A stretch of DNA of 64,000 nt from Rhodoblastus acidophilus (GTDB lineage Bacteria > Pseudomonadota > Alphaproteobacteria > Rhizobiales > Beijerinckiaceae): positions 744,001 to 808,000 of the forward strand of contig NZ_FYDG01000001.1 in assembly GCF_900187365.1 (NCBI RefSeq), written 5' to 3'. Position 1 is the stretch's first letter; each line of letters starts with the position of its first letter. The notes below the pieces were generated by a model. It was not told where the DNA came from and did no database searches. It saw nothing but the letters and a program-made list of their open reading frames with translations. Both the position numbers and the translations under genes were made by a program. Shown one piece after another: positions 17,328 through 26,944 of the stretch.

Positions 17328-18101
17328 TCAGGCGCCCGACAGTTCCGGCCGGCTCTCCCTTGCAAGCGTCAGGCCATTCGCGTCGGTCTCGTCCTTGAGC
17401 CGCACGCCGCTGTAGGAAAGCCGCCGCGCTTCGCCAAGCAGATAAAGGGTTTTGCGGGCGGCGGCCTCGTAGGCCAGCCCCTCGGGCCGGATGTTGGAGA
17501 TGCAGTTGCGGTCGGCGTCGGTGCGGCCTTTTTCCGGCGCCCAGGTCAGATAGAGCCCCATGGAATCCGGCGACGACAGGCCGGGGCGTTCGCCGATCAG
17601 CACGACCACGATCTTGGCCTGCAACAGCGCGCCGATCTCGTCGCCAAGCGCCACCCGGCCTTGCAGGGCCAGCGCCACCGGGCCGAGCGCAAACCCCTTC
17701 AGCATCGGCAGCAGCGTGGCGAGGAACGGCGCCGCATGATTCTCGATGGCGAAGGAGGACAGGCCGTCGGCGACCACAAAGGCGAGATCGCATGGCTGTG
17801 GATGCAACAGGACGCGGGAGGCGTCGTCGAGACGGCGGCCGAGGTCGGGGCGTTGCAGATAGGTCGCACGATCCGGCGCCGCGCTGTGAACGCGCAGCAC
17901 GTCAAGATTTTGCGCGCGCAGCCCCGCCGCCACCGCCTCGGCGTCGAGCGGCCGATGCACGGCGTCGCGCGCGCGGGCGTGGTCGTATTGGAAATCGAGG
18001 TGGGCGGCGGTCGGCAGGCTGGTTCCGACGCGGCCCAGCGCGATCCGCGCGGCGGTGAGGCGGCGCAGCTCGCCCCAGGGATTTTTGATCACGTCGTTCA
18101 T
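17328..18101 (-). CDS. eutC: ethanolamine ammonia-lyase small subunit
   Basis: The 257-residue light chain of the coenzyme-B12-dependent lyase, with EutB, converts ethanolamine to acetaldehyde and ammonia. Recognisable segments are [15 protein letters not shown] near 20, [36 protein letters not shown], and [10 protein letters not shown] near 200 (the cobalamin-side region). The ATG at 18101 is seven bases after the eutB stop, with GAGGCGG upstream, so translation is coupled. The longer frame to 18209 lies inside eutB and is not used. Confidence 0.95.
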   Translation of the reverse strand: MNDVIKNPWGELRRLTAARIALGRVGTSLPTAAHLDFQYDHARARDAVHRPLDAEAVAAGLRAQNLDVLRVHSAAPDRATYLQRPDLGRRLDDASRVLLHPQPCDLAFVVADGLSSFAIENHAAPFLATLLPMLKGFALGPVALALQGRVALGDEIGALLQAKIVVVLIGERPGLSSPDSMGLYLTWAPEKGRTDADRNCISNIRPEGLAYEAAARKTLYLLGEARRLSYSGVRLKDETDANGLTLARESRPELSGA

Positions 18102-18108
18102 GACCGCC

Positions 18109-19491
18109 TCACCCAAACGCCAGGGCGCGCAGCGGCGCCGGCAGGCTTTCGCCCAGTTTCGCCGCCGAGGCGTCGGTGAAAATTCCCGCTCGCTCCAGCC
18201 AGGCGGCAAATTCCGGGGCCGGGGCGAGGTTCAGCACGCGGCGGGCGTAGAGCGCATCGTGGAACGAGGTCGTCTGATAGTTCAGCATGATGTCGTCGGA
18301 ACCGGGAATGCCCATGATGAAATTGACGCCGGCGGCGCCAAGCAGAGTGAGCAGCACATCCATGTCGTCCTGATCGGCTTCGGCATGATTGGTGTAGCAA
18401 ATATCGCAACCCATGGGGACGCCGAGCAGCTTGCCGCAGAAATGATCTTCCAGACCGGCGCGGATGATCTGCTTGCCATTGTACAAATATTCGGGACCGA
18501 TGAAGCCGACCACCGTATTGACCAGCAGCGGCTTGAAGGCGCGGGCCACGGCATAGGCGCGCGCCTCGACCGTCTGCTGATCGACGCCGTGATGCGCCTC
18601 CGCCGACAGAGCCGACCCCTGCCCGGTTTCAAAATACATGACATTGTCGCCGACGGTCCCACGCTGCAGCGACAGCGCGGCGTCGCGGCCCTCCTTCAGC
18701 ACGGCGAGATCGACGCCGAAACTCTTGTTGGCGGCCTCCGTGCCGGCGATGGACTGGAAGACGAGGTCGATGGGGGCGCCGCGGGAAATCGCCTCGATGC
18801 TGGTGGTGACATGGGTCAGCACGCACGACTGCGTCGGGATATTCTGCCGCGAGATGATCTCGTCGAGCATGGCCACCAGCTTCATCACCGCCGGAATGGA
18901 ATCCGAGGCCGGATTGATGCCGATCACCGCATCGCCCGAGCCGTACATCAGGCCGTCGAGCACGGAAGCGGCGATGCCGGCGGGATCGTCGGTCGGATGG
19001 TTGGGCTGCAATCGGGTCGAAAGTCGTCCCTTCAAACCAATGGTGTTGCGGAATTTGGTGACCACGCGGCATTTGCGCGCGACCAGCACCAGATCCTGCG
19101 CCCGCATGATTTTTGACGTCGCCGCGACCATTTCCGGGGTGAGGCCGGGCGCCAAGGCGGCGAGCGCGGCCTCGTCGGCGGCGTCGGACAACAAGAAGTT
19201 GCGGAAGTCGCCAACGGTCAGGTGCGACACCGGGGCGAAAGCCCCGGAATCATGACTGTCCACGATCAGGCGCGTGACTTCGTCCTGCTCGTAGGGGATG
19301 ACCTGCTCGTTCAAAAACGTCTTGAGCGGCAGATCGGCCAAGGCCCATTGCGCGGCGGCGCGCTCGCTGTCGTCCGCCGCCGCGATCCCGGCGAGCGCGT
19401 CGCCGGATCGGGCCGGCGTCGCCTTGGCGAGCAGGGTTTTCAGATCGTCGAACCGAAAACTCCGTCCCCTCACGCTGTGCGCATAGGCCAT
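18109..19491 (-). CDS. eutB: ethanolamine ammonia-lyase large subunit
   Basis: The 460-residue catalytic chain forms a TIM-barrel that binds ethanolamine and coenzyme B12. Conserved stretches include [11 protein letters not shown] near 105, [19 protein letters not shown] near 150, the cap region [20 protein letters not shown] with INPASDS, the [20 protein letters not shown] segment, and [14 protein letters not shown] near 365 (Asp and Asn close to the substrate). The ATG at 19491 has GGAGAG nine bases upstream. It is 14 bases after the permease gene. No carboxysome-like shell genes accompany it. Confidence 0.97.
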   Translation of the reverse strand: MAYAHSVRGRSFRFDDLKTLLAKATPARSGDALAGIAAADDSERAAAQWALADLPLKTFLNEQVIPYEQDEVTRLIVDSHDSGAFAPVSHLTVGDFRNFLLSDAADEAALAALAPGLTPEMVAATSKIMRAQDLVLVARKCRVVTKFRNTIGLKGRLSTRLQPNHPTDDPAGIAASVLDGLMYGSGDAVIGINPASDSIPAVMKLVAMLDEIISRQNIPTQSCVLTHVTTSIEAISRGAPIDLVFQSIAGTEAANKSFGVDLAVLKEGRDAALSLQRGTVGDNVMYFETGQGSALSAEAHHGVDQQTVEARAYAVARAFKPLLVNTVVGFIGPEYLYNGKQIIRAGLEDHFCGKLLGVPMGCDICYTNHAEADQDDMDVLLTLLGAAGVNFIMGIPGSDDIMLNYQTTSFHDALYARRVLNLAPAPEFAAWLERAGIFTDASAAKLGESLPAPLRALAFG

Positions 19492-19505
19492 GGTCTTTTC
19501 TCTCC

Positions 19506-20945
19506 TCAGGCGCCGGCTTGCAGGTCGATGGCCAGTTCGGTCGGCGTCTCGATCATGGTGTCGAGCGGGGCCTCCTCGCGGCTCTTCTTGGTGAGCAGGA
19601 AGTAAACATAACCCAGCACGATGATCGACGCGAGAATGCCGGACAGCAGCAGGTTGTAATAGACCAGCGCGATCAGGGAAATCACGGCGAAACTCAGCGC
19701 AATGGCGGGAAACACTGGATAGAGCGGGGTTTTATAAGGGCGCTCCATCGCAGGCTCGCTGGCGCGCAGCTTGAACAGCGCGGCCATGCTGACGATATAC
19801 ATCACCACCGCGCCCATCGCGGAGAGCGTGACGATGTTGGCGGTGAGCGACTGGCCGTTGAAGCTGAGAACATCGTCGCTCAGGATCGCGCCGAGGCCGA
19901 TCACGCCGCCGAGCAGAATGGCGCGCACGGGCGTCTGGAAGCGCGGGCTCACCGCCGAAAAGCCGCGAGGCAGGTAGCCGGCGCGGGCCAGGGCGAAAAT
20001 CTGCCGCGAATAGCCCATGATGATGCCGTGGAACGAGGCGATCAGTCCGAACAGCCCGATCCACACCAGCATGTGCAGCCAGTTGGAGTTTTCGCCGACG
20101 ATGAACTGCATCGCCTTGGGCAGGGGATCGTTGATGTTGGACAGCTTGCTCCAGTCGCCGGCGCCGCCCGCGAAGATCATCACGCCGAGCGCCAGAACCA
20201 CCAGCGTCAGAATGCCGGCGATATAGGCGATGGGAATGGACTTTCGCGGATTCTTCGCTTCTTCGGCGGCCATGGCCACCCCTTCGATCGCCAGGAAGAA
20301 CCAGATTGCGAAGGGAATCGCGGCGAACATGCCGGAAATCGCGCCAAGCGAGAAATGGCTTTCGCCCGCCCAGCCGTTGGCGGCGAAATTGGCGAAGGAG
20401 AAGCCCGGCGAGACCACGCCCATGAACACCAGCAATTCGACGATGGCGAGCAGCGTGACCAGCAATTCGAACGTCGCCGCCACCTGCACGCCGACGATGT
20501 TCAGCGTCATGAACACGAAATACGCGCCCGCCGCCGCGATTTTCGGATCGAGCGCGGGAAACTGCACGTTGAGATAGGCGCCGATGGCCAGCGCGATGGC
20601 GGGCGGCGCGAACACGAATTCGATCAGCGTGGCGATGCCGGCGATATAGCCGCCGGTGTCGCCAAACGCGTGGCGCGCATAGGCGAACGGGCCGCCGGCG
20701 TGCGGAATGGAGGTGGTCAGTTCGGTGAAGGAGAAGATGAAGGTGGTGTACATCACCGCGATGAACACGGTCGAGATCAGGAAGCCCAGCGTGCCGGCGG
20801 AGGCCCATCCGTAGGACCAGCCGAAATATTCGCCGGAAATGACCAGACCGACGGCGATGCCCCACAATTGCAGGGTGGACAAGCTCTGCTTCAGCTCGTG
20901 ATGGGTCACCTTGCCGTGGTGGTGACCCGGCGTGAATCCTGACAT
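19506..20945 (-). CDS. eat: ethanolamine permease
   Basis: The 479-residue APC-superfamily transporter has about twelve membrane helices. The N-terminus (HHHGKVTHHELKQSLSTLQL) precedes the first helix (WGIAVGLVISGEYFGWSYGW), and the unwound helix signature SIPHAGGPFAYARHAFGD is typical of this superfamily. The Eat branch brings ethanolamine in for the lyase encoded just downstream. The ATG at 20945 is followed by the expected short polar N-terminus. It is the first gene of the eat-eutB-eutC-regulator unit, and its promoter must lie in the 293-base divergent gap shared with dnaN. Confidence 0.93.
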   Translation of the reverse strand: MSGFTPGHHHGKVTHHELKQSLSTLQLWGIAVGLVISGEYFGWSYGWASAGTLGFLISTVFIAVMYTTFIFSFTELTTSIPHAGGPFAYARHAFGDTGGYIAGIATLIEFVFAPPAIALAIGAYLNVQFPALDPKIAAAGAYFVFMTLNIVGVQVAATFELLVTLLAIVELLVFMGVVSPGFSFANFAANGWAGESHFSLGAISGMFAAIPFAIWFFLAIEGVAMAAEEAKNPRKSIPIAYIAGILTLVVLALGVMIFAGGAGDWSKLSNINDPLPKAMQFIVGENSNWLHMLVWIGLFGLIASFHGIIMGYSRQIFALARAGYLPRGFSAVSPRFQTPVRAILLGGVIGLGAILSDDVLSFNGQSLTANIVTLSAMGAVVMYIVSMAALFKLRASEPAMERPYKTPLYPVFPAIALSFAVISLIALVYYNLLLSGILASIIVLGYVYFLLTKKSREEAPLDTMIETPTELAIDLQAGA

Positions 20946-21238
20946 GTTCGGCTCCTTTCTCCTTCGCCGGCCGCGCCGGCCGACATAAATCGGTTAAAAA
21001 ATAGACTTTGGTCGCAGACGCCCGCTATCCAGGATCGGCATCCCCCGCGAAAAAGGTTTTGCTATTGTTTTGAAACGATTTTCAGAATCATTTTCCGCAA
21101 CGACATCCGCTGGAGCCGCGCGATTTCCCCCGATCCGGCAAATGCCGTGGATTTACGGCGCGACGCACTTGCCTTGTGCGCCGCAGCGAGGCAGTCTTGC
21201 CGCCCTAAAAAATTCAAAAGTTTCGGAACGCCGCCCAG

Positions 21239-22354
21239 ATGAAAGTCACGCTTGAGAGATCGGCCCTGCTCAAATCGCTCGGTCACGTGCATCGCGTCGT
21301 CGAGCGGCGCAACACCATTCCGATCCTGTCCAACGTGCTGCTCAGCGCCAGCGGCGACGGCTTGCAGCTCAAGGCCACCGACCTCGATCTTGAAGTGACG
21401 GAGACGACGCCCGCCGACGTCGGGCAGAAGGGCGCGACCACCCTGCCCGCGCACACGCTTTATGAAATTGTGCGCAAATTGCCCGATGGCGCGCAGGTGT
21501 CGCTGGAGGCCGGCGACAACGGCCAGCTGCAATTGCGCTCGGGACGCTCGCGCTTCAACCTGCAGAGCCTGCCCGAAGGCGATTTCCCCGATCTCGCCGC
21601 CGGCGAACTGACCCATGCCTTCAAGATCACCGCCTCCGAACTGAAGCGCCTGATCGACAAGACGCAATTCGCCATCTCCAGCGAGGAAACCCGCTATTAC
21701 CTCAACGGCGTGTTCATGCATGTCGCCGAGGTCGAGGGCCAGGCTTTTCTGCGCGCCGTCGCCACGGACGGACACCGGCTGGCGCGGCTGGAGACGCCGG
21801 CCCCGGCGGGCGCTGTGGGCATGCCCGGCATTATCGTTCCGCGCAAGGCCGTGGCCGAGGCGCAAAAGCTGATCGAGGACCCGGACGCGGAAATCGGCGT
21901 CGAGCTGTCGTCGACCAAAATCCGCTTCGGCATCGGCCCGGTCATGCTGACCACCAAGCTGATCGACGGCTCCTTCCCGGATTACGCGCGGGTGATCCCG
22001 ACGCAGAACGACAAGTTCCTCACCGTGGAGCGCAGGGATTTCGCCGAAGCGGTCGATCGCGTCTCGACCATTTCCTCGGAACGCGGACGGGCGGTCAAGC
22101 TCGCCGTGGCCGAGGGCAAGCTGGTGCTGTCGGTGACCAATCCGGATTCCGGCTCGGCCGTGGAGGAGCTGGAAGTCGATTACGACGGCGCGCCGCTCGA
22201 AATCGGCTTCAACGCCCGCTACCTGCTCGACATCGCCGGACAGCTCGACAGCGACACGGCGCTGTTCAAGATGAATGATTCGGGGTCTCCCACCATCATC
22301 ATGGACCGCGACGGGGCCAGCGCGCTCTATGTGCTGATGCCAATGCGGGTGTAA
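21239..22354 (+). CDS. dnaN: DNA polymerase III beta subunit (sliding clamp)
   Basis: The 371-residue clamp has three similar domains: about 1-118 (MKVTLERSALLKSLGHVHR), 125-245 (AFKITASELKRLIDKTQFAI) and 248-371, ending in the conserved YVLMPMRV tail. The ring tethers polymerase III to DNA. It is normal in length (E. coli 366). Neither dnaA nor recF is next to it: a leftward permease gene lies upstream and a response regulator downstream. This separation is common in Rhizobiales. The ATG at 21239 is supported by the family start. Confidence 0.97.
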   Translation: MKVTLERSALLKSLGHVHRVVERRNTIPILSNVLLSASGDGLQLKATDLDLEVTETTPADVGQKGATTLPAHTLYEIVRKLPDGAQVSLEAGDNGQLQLRSGRSRFNLQSLPEGDFPDLAAGELTHAFKITASELKRLIDKTQFAISSEETRYYLNGVFMHVAEVEGQAFLRAVATDGHRLARLETPAPAGAVGMPGIIVPRKAVAEAQKLIEDPDAEIGVELSSTKIRFGIGPVMLTTKLIDGSFPDYARVIPTQNDKFLTVERRDFAEAVDRVSTISSERGRAVKLAVAEGKLVLSVTNPDSGSAVEELEVDYDGAPLEIGFNARYLLDIAGQLDSDTALFKMNDSGSPTIIMDRDGASALYVLMPMRV

Positions 22355-22509
22355 GCGAGGCGAAAGCCTGACGAAATGCTGACCTCACGATAATGTGAAT
22401 CCGGTCTGACGCTTCGGCAGAATTTGCCGCCAAACCGCCCGAAACCAAGCAGGATCGGGCGTCTCCGCGCGTGCTGCAACGACGGGGGCGCCGGGCTGCA
22501 ATCTGCAGG

Positions 22510-22525
22510 TTAATGGACCGTTAAC
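22510..22525. promoter_or_regulatory. candidate CtrA-binding box (TTAA-N7-TTAAC)
   Basis: TTAA (22510-22513) and TTAAC (22521-22525) are separated by exactly seven bases, the full consensus for the alphaproteobacterial cell-cycle regulator CtrA. It lies 78 bases before the ATG of the response regulator, a sensible promoter distance. I looked for further full boxes in the other intergenic gaps and found none. Confidence 0.5.
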
Positions 22526-22602
22526 TTCTTCAGGCGCAACAATGATTTTGTCAATTGGCCCCGGTGTTTAACCGCGAGGGCGATACGACGCCGGGGGTCG
22601 CC

Positions 22603-22989
22603 ATGTCCGCCATTTGCATCATTGATGATGACTGCCTGATCCGCCTCGGCATCGAGATGGTGCTGGAAGACGCGGGCTTTCGGGTCCGGACGTTTTCCTC
22701 CGCCGCGGAATTTCTGCAAACCGGCGATTTCTCCGACATCGACTGCATCCTGACCGATGTTGAAATGCCCGGCGGCGTGACCGGGCTCGATCTGCTAGCC
22801 GAAATGGGCGGCGCCGCTCCGGCCTGCCCGATCGTGGTGATGACCGGCAAGGGCGAAGGCTCGTTCCGGCGGGCGGCCCTGGCGCTGGGCGCGCGCGGCT
22901 ATCTGGAGAAACCGGTCCCCGCCCCGCGCCTCGTCGCGGCCGTTTCCGATGCGCTACGGCCGGCGGCCCCGATCCTGGCAGCGGAATAG
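22603..22989 (+). CDS. single-domain response regulator
   Basis: The 128-residue receiver domain has no output domain: IIDDDCL (acidic pair), the phospho-acceptor Asp in CILTDVEMPGG near 51, Thr in VVMTGKGE, and Lys in YLEKPVP. It resembles FixJ-type receivers. Such proteins act in phosphorelays or bind targets directly. The ATG at 22603 begins the first strand exactly; the longer frame (TTG at 22555) adds a tail with no family match. No kinase gene is adjacent. A CtrA box precedes it. Confidence 0.88.
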   Translation: MSAICIIDDDCLIRLGIEMVLEDAGFRVRTFSSAAEFLQTGDFSDIDCILTDVEMPGGVTGLDLLAEMGGAAPACPIVVMTGKGEGSFRRAALALGARGYLEKPVPAPRLVAAVSDALRPAAPILAAE

Positions 22990-23001
22990 AAGGCGCGCCG
23001 A

Positions 23002-23430
23002 TCAGAGCTTTTTCGTCAGAAACACCCGCGCCGAGCCGGGTGGAAAATTGTCGATCTGGCCCGCCTTGGCGAAACCCCGGCGTTCATAAAACGCGCGCGC
23101 AGCCGGGCTGAACGTGTCGAGATAAATTCCCACGCAATCTGTTTCACGCGCGAGGCGCTCGGCGCGGTCCAGCAGCGCGCCGCCAACGCCCCGCCCGCGC
23201 GCCGGGGGCGCGACACGGAATTGCGCGACATAGAGCCAGCGCCAGTGGATGACGCCGTTGAGGCCGCCGACAACCGCTCCGGCGGCGGCGCGCGCGATCA
23301 GGGCGAAAGTCTGCTCCTCGCGTGGGCCGAATTGCGCGGCGACCTCGATTCCGAGCGCGCGCGCCGTCTCCGACGCTGCGCTGGACTCGCGGGCGACGAG
23401 GTCTATAGAAAACAGCTTGGGATCATTCAT
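23002..23430 (-). CDS. GNAT-family N-acetyltransferase
   Basis: The 142-residue product has the GNAT acetyl-CoA motif A in FRVAPPARGRGVGGALLDRAE (R/QxxGxG/A loop reads RGRGVGG) and motif B (TFSPAARAFYERRGF). The substrate cannot be predicted. The ATG at 23430 gives a full first strand; the longer frame to 23910 lies antisense to the next gene. Its start lies only nine bases from the start of the divergent deacetylase-like gene. Confidence 0.85.
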   Translation of the reverse strand: MNDPKLFSIDLVARESSAASETARALGIEVAAQFGPREEQTFALIARAAAGAVVGGLNGVIHWRWLYVAQFRVAPPARGRGVGGALLDRAERLARETDCVGIYLDTFSPAARAFYERRGFAKAGQIDNFPPGSARVFLTKKL

Positions 23431-23439
23431 GGATTGACG

Positions 23440-24420
23440 ATGAAACGCCTTGTCACGGCCATGGCGATCGCCGCCCTCGCTGGCGTCGGCGCGGCGCGGG
23501 CCGATTGCGCGCCGCCCGCGATTGAAGCGCCGCTGGAAGGGCCGGTCAAGCCGCTGGAGCGCGTCGCCGATTACCAGATGATTCTGGAAAGCTGCGTCCG
23601 CGACGACAAGACCGTTCTGGCGATCCGCATCATGAAGGTCGAGGGCGAGGAACTGCTGCTCACCGTCGATCCCGAGACATTGCAGACCCAATTGGAGCGC
23701 GCCGCCTGCTGGAGTTGCCGCGAGGCCAGCGCCGACGCGGCGAACAGCCGTTATTTGCGCGCGGTGGAAACTTATGGCGCCAGCATCGGCCAAAAGACGC
23801 GGCCCGGCGCGACCTGGCTGGAGAACGCCGGACTGATCCACGGGCGCGACAATCGCGGCGTGTTCGTCACCGGCGATCTCTGCCCCTCGCACAAGCCGCT
23901 GCAACGACAATTCCTACAAAACCTCGAAACGCGGAACGGAAAAATCGCGCTCTCACTCACCGGTTCGTGGGTCGCGCGACACGGCGACGATTTTCTCTGG
24001 CTGCGGCAAGAAAAGGCGGCGGGACGATTGGACATCGTGTGGACGAACCATTCGTTCACACATCCTTTTCGCCCCAGCCTGCCCGCTGGCGAAACCTTCA
24101 TCCTCACGCCGGGTCTCGATCCCGAGGATGAAATCGTCAATGTCGAACGCTTGCTGATCGCCAATGGCGAGACGCCCAGCGTGTTCTTCCGCTATCCTGG
24201 ACTGATTTCGGATTCCGCCTGGGGCGCGCGGCTGCGCGCCGCCCATTTGATTCCGCTGGGCGCGGATTCCTGGCTCGCTCTCGGCGAGAGGCCCAAACCC
24301 GGCGGCGTCATCCTGGTCCATCCCAATGGCAACGAGCCGGCGGGACTTGCGATTTTCGACAGGCTAAACCAGTCGGACGCTTTGCCAAAGCCATTCCGCA
24401 CGCTCATGGAAGCCCCCTGA
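23440..24420 (+). CDS. secreted polysaccharide-deacetylase-like protein
   Basis: The 326-residue product starts with a signal peptide (MKRLVTAMAIAALAGVGAARA). The first third is unassigned and carries Cys in CAPP, ESC and ACWSC. From about 135 a NodB-type fold is suggested: GVFVTGDLCPS (strand with Asp), WTNHSFTHPFRP (the H-S/T-xx-H metal-binding motif), then FFRYPGLISD (Arg/Tyr-Pro loop), and VILVHPNGN near the end. This fits a periplasmic carbohydrate deacetylase or an inactive relative. The ATG at 23440 is supported by the Lys-Arg of the signal peptide. Confidence 0.75.
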   Translation: MKRLVTAMAIAALAGVGAARADCAPPAIEAPLEGPVKPLERVADYQMILESCVRDDKTVLAIRIMKVEGEELLLTVDPETLQTQLERAACWSCREASADAANSRYLRAVETYGASIGQKTRPGATWLENAGLIHGRDNRGVFVTGDLCPSHKPLQRQFLQNLETRNGKIALSLTGSWVARHGDDFLWLRQEKAAGRLDIVWTNHSFTHPFRPSLPAGETFILTPGLDPEDEIVNVERLLIANGETPSVFFRYPGLISDSAWGARLRAAHLIPLGADSWLALGERPKPGGVILVHPNGNEPAGLAIFDRLNQSDALPKPFRTLMEAP

Positions 24421-24690
24421 TCAACCACACGCCAGACGCTGTTTCGCCGTCGCCGGCGTCACCGGCGCGAAGCAATCTTCAGGCGGATCGCGGTCCACTA
24501 CAATGCTGCGCGGCGCCACCGCTTCAGGATGCGGCGTCCGGTCGATCAGAAAGACCGGAACCACCTGCGCCGCCGCCGGTTTTGGCGCGGCGGGCCGCGC
24601 CGGTTGAGCCGGCTGGTGAGCGAGAGCGCCCAGCCCTCCCAACACGCCAGCGACCAGAAAAAGACGTCCGAACAGAGCCCACTGCTTCAT
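24421..24690 (-). CDS. small secreted hypothetical protein
   Basis: The 89-residue product has a hydrophobic N-terminal segment (about 8-26, FLVAGVLGGLGALAH), then a proline/alanine-rich linker and a short tail with two cysteines (EDCFAPV and LACG end). It is either a secreted or a membrane-anchored peptide. No family is recognised. Its stop abuts the convergent deacetylase-like gene with no gap. Confidence 0.5.
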   Translation of the reverse strand: MKQWALFGRLFLVAGVLGGLGALAHQPAQPARPAAPKPAAAQVVPVFLIDRTPHPEAVAPRSIVVDRDPPEDCFAPVTPATAKQRLACG

Positions 24691-24836
24691 GACCGCCCCC
24701 GAAATTCAGTGTCGGACTGTGAACAGAACGGTAGCGCTTTCGTTCCCTCGATTCGAATCACAAGCTCGTGTAGGTCGACGGCTTCACAAGAGGTGGTAAA
24801 GTTTCCGCCACGGCGACAAAGACAAATGGAGCGCGC

Positions 24837-25076
24837 ATGCAAGCCAACGATTCACAACCGACTTTCGAGGCCGCCATGCGCGAGCTGGAAGAGATCGTCA
24901 CCGCGTTGGAAAAGGGCAATGTCGATCTCGACAAGAGCATCGCGCTCTACGAACGCGGCGAGCAATTGAAGAAGCATTGCGACGCGCTGCTGAAGAACGC
25001 CGAGGCCCGGATCGAGAAGATCGTGCAGGGCGCCGACGGCGCCGCCAAGGACGTCGAGAAGCTGGAATTGGAGTGA
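24837..25076 (+). CDS. xseB: exodeoxyribonuclease VII small subunit
   Basis: The 79-residue product matches XseB: the signature FEAAMRELEEIVTALEKGNV, LDKSIALYERGEQLKKHC and a helical tail. With XseA it forms the single-strand-specific exonuclease VII. The length is normal (E. coli 80). The catalytic subunit gene is not in this window. The ATG at 24837 is the family start. The pirin gene follows 31 bases downstream. Confidence 0.95.
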   Translation: MQANDSQPTFEAAMRELEEIVTALEKGNVDLDKSIALYERGEQLKKHCDALLKNAEARIEKIVQGADGAAKDVEKLELE

Positions 25077-25107
25077 GCGCAAACCTGTCGAAACGAGGGA
25101 GGCCTTG

Positions 25108-26001
25108 ATGAGCGCATCCGGCGCGGCGGTGGAAATGCTGATCGTTCCCCCCATGCGGGACATTGGAGGGTTCGGCGTCCGCCGCGCCCTGCCCGCGCCG
25201 GGCCGCCGCTCGATCGGCCCCTTCGTCTTCCTCGACGAGATGGGCCCGGCGGATTTCGCGCCGGGCGCCGGAATGGACGTGCGGCCGCATCCGCATATCG
25301 GGCTGGCCACGCTGACCTATCTGCTCGACGGCGCGCTGTTTCACCGCGATTCGCTGCGGAACGACCAGGAGATCGCGCCGGGCGCCGTCAATCTGATGGT
25401 GGCCGGGCGCGGCATCGTCCATTCCGAGCGCGCGCCGCGCCATTTTCGCATGAGCGGCGGGCGCATGGCCGGGTTGCAATTCTGGCTGGCCTTGCCGCAG
25501 GCCCAGGCGGAAATCGCGCCGAGTTTTTCGCATTATGACGCCGGGCGCATTCCGGTGGTCGCAGGCGACGGTTTTCGGGCGCGCGCGGTGATCGGGGCGC
25601 TGGACGATGTGGCGGCGCCGGTCGACAATCCGTTCGGCCCCTGCGCGCTCGCCGAAATCGCGCTGGAGGCGGGCGGCGCCTACGAAATTCGCCGCCAATA
25701 CGAGGAACGGGCGGTCTATCTGATTTCCGGCGTCATCGAAATCGAAGGCCAGGTTTTCGCCGACAAAAGCCTGATCGTGCTCAAACCCGGCGCCGACGTC
25801 GCGCTGCGCGCGCGGACGGACGCGCGCGTCGCTCTGGTCGCGGGCGATCCGCTCGACGGCCCCCGATTCCTGTGGTGGAATTTTGTCGCATCGAGCCGCG
25901 AACGCATCGTGGCGGCGCGCGAGGACTGGATCGCCGGACGATTTCCGGGCATTGAGGGAGACGCGGATTTCATTCCCGCTCCCGAACTGAAAGCGCTATG
26001 A
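25108..26001 (+). CDS. pirin family protein
   Basis: The 297-residue bicupin of the pirin family has an N-terminal cupin with the metal-binding HPHIGLATLTYLLDG region (His pair near 63), GRGIVHSERAP near 110 and a C-terminal cupin domain. Bacterial pirins act as quercetin dioxygenases or regulatory proteins; the exact role here is unknown. The ATG at 25108 has GGAGG five bases upstream; a TTG at 25105 is a poor alternative. The stop overlaps ispE by four bases (ATGA), so the two are co-translated. Confidence 0.93.
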   Translation: MSASGAAVEMLIVPPMRDIGGFGVRRALPAPGRRSIGPFVFLDEMGPADFAPGAGMDVRPHPHIGLATLTYLLDGALFHRDSLRNDQEIAPGAVNLMVAGRGIVHSERAPRHFRMSGGRMAGLQFWLALPQAQAEIAPSFSHYDAGRIPVVAGDGFRARAVIGALDDVAAPVDNPFGPCALAEIALEAGGAYEIRRQYEERAVYLISGVIEIEGQVFADKSLIVLKPGADVALRARTDARVALVAGDPLDGPRFLWWNFVASSRERIVAAREDWIAGRFPGIEGDADFIPAPELKAL

Positions 26002-26873
26002 CCCAGAACCATCACGCCCGAGCGCCCGCGAAGATCAATCTCACGCTCCATATCGAAGGCCGCCGGATCGACGGCTACCACGAACTGACGAGTCTGGTCG
26101 CCTTCGCCGGCGCGGGCGATCTCCTGAGCTTCGCGCCCGACGAGCTGTTTTCGCTCGAAGTGTCCGGGCCGACCGCCATCGAGGCGGGCGACGGCGGCGA
26201 CAATCTGGTGGCGCGGGTCGAGCGCGCGCTGCGCGCGGAAAAGCCCGGCCTGCAATCGGGCGCCTTCCACCTGGTCAAGCGCCTGCCGGTGGCGGCGGGC
26301 ATTGGCGGGGGGTCGTCGGACGCCGCCGCCGCGCTGCGCCTGCTCGCGGCCGCCAACGGCCTTTCCCTCTCCGATCCCGCGCTCTACGAGGCGGCGCGGC
26401 GCACCGGCGCCGACGTGCCGGTCTGCCTCAATCCCCGCGCGAAATTCATGCGCGGAATCGGCGAACGGCTCGGCCCGGCGCTGAAACTGCCGCCGCTGCC
26501 CGCCGTGCTGATCAATCCGCGCGTGCCCGTCGAAACCAAGGCCGTCTTCCACAAACTCGGACTGAAACCGGGCCAGAGCCTGGGCTACGGCCCGCATCCC
26601 GCCATCGCCGACGGCATGGATTTCGAAACCCTGATTCGCGCCCTGAAAAAGGGCCGCAACGACATGGAGGACGCCGCCTGCGTAATCGCGCCGATCGTCG
26701 GCCATGTTCTGGCGACGCTCGCCGGCGCGCGCGGCTGCCGTCTCGCGCGCATGTCGGGCTCCGGCGCCACCTGCTTCGCCTTGTTCGACAGCTGCCGGCA
26801 GGCGGGGGCGGCGGCCAAGGCCATCAAGGCCGCGCACCCGGAATGGTGGGTGAAGCCGACGCTGTTGCGATAA
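25998..26873 (+). CDS. ispE: 4-diphosphocytidyl-2-C-methyl-D-erythritol kinase
   Basis: The 291-residue GHMP kinase has the start RAPAKINLTLHIEGRRIDGY (catalytic Lys and Asp region) and the ATP-binding glycine motif PVAAGIGGGSSDAAAALRLL near 100, then GADVPVCL and the C-terminal SGSGATCFALF. It phosphorylates CDP-ME in the MEP route to isoprenoids. The length is typical. The ATG overlaps the pirin stop (ATGA). A dispersed repeat lies in the gap after its stop. Confidence 0.96.
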   Translation: MTQNHHARAPAKINLTLHIEGRRIDGYHELTSLVAFAGAGDLLSFAPDELFSLEVSGPTAIEAGDGGDNLVARVERALRAEKPGLQSGAFHLVKRLPVAAGIGGGSSDAAAALRLLAAANGLSLSDPALYEAARRTGADVPVCLNPRAKFMRGIGERLGPALKLPPLPAVLINPRVPVETKAVFHKLGLKPGQSLGYGPHPAIADGMDFETLIRALKKGRNDMEDAACVIAPIVGHVLATLAGARGCRLARMSGSGATCFALFDSCRQAGAAAKAIKAAHPEWWVKPTLLR

Positions 26874-26944
26874 CGCCGACGCCGCGGGCGGCCCCGCCGA
26901 GAGTGCGTTCGATGAACCTCCGTTCACCGAACACACTTCAGCTT

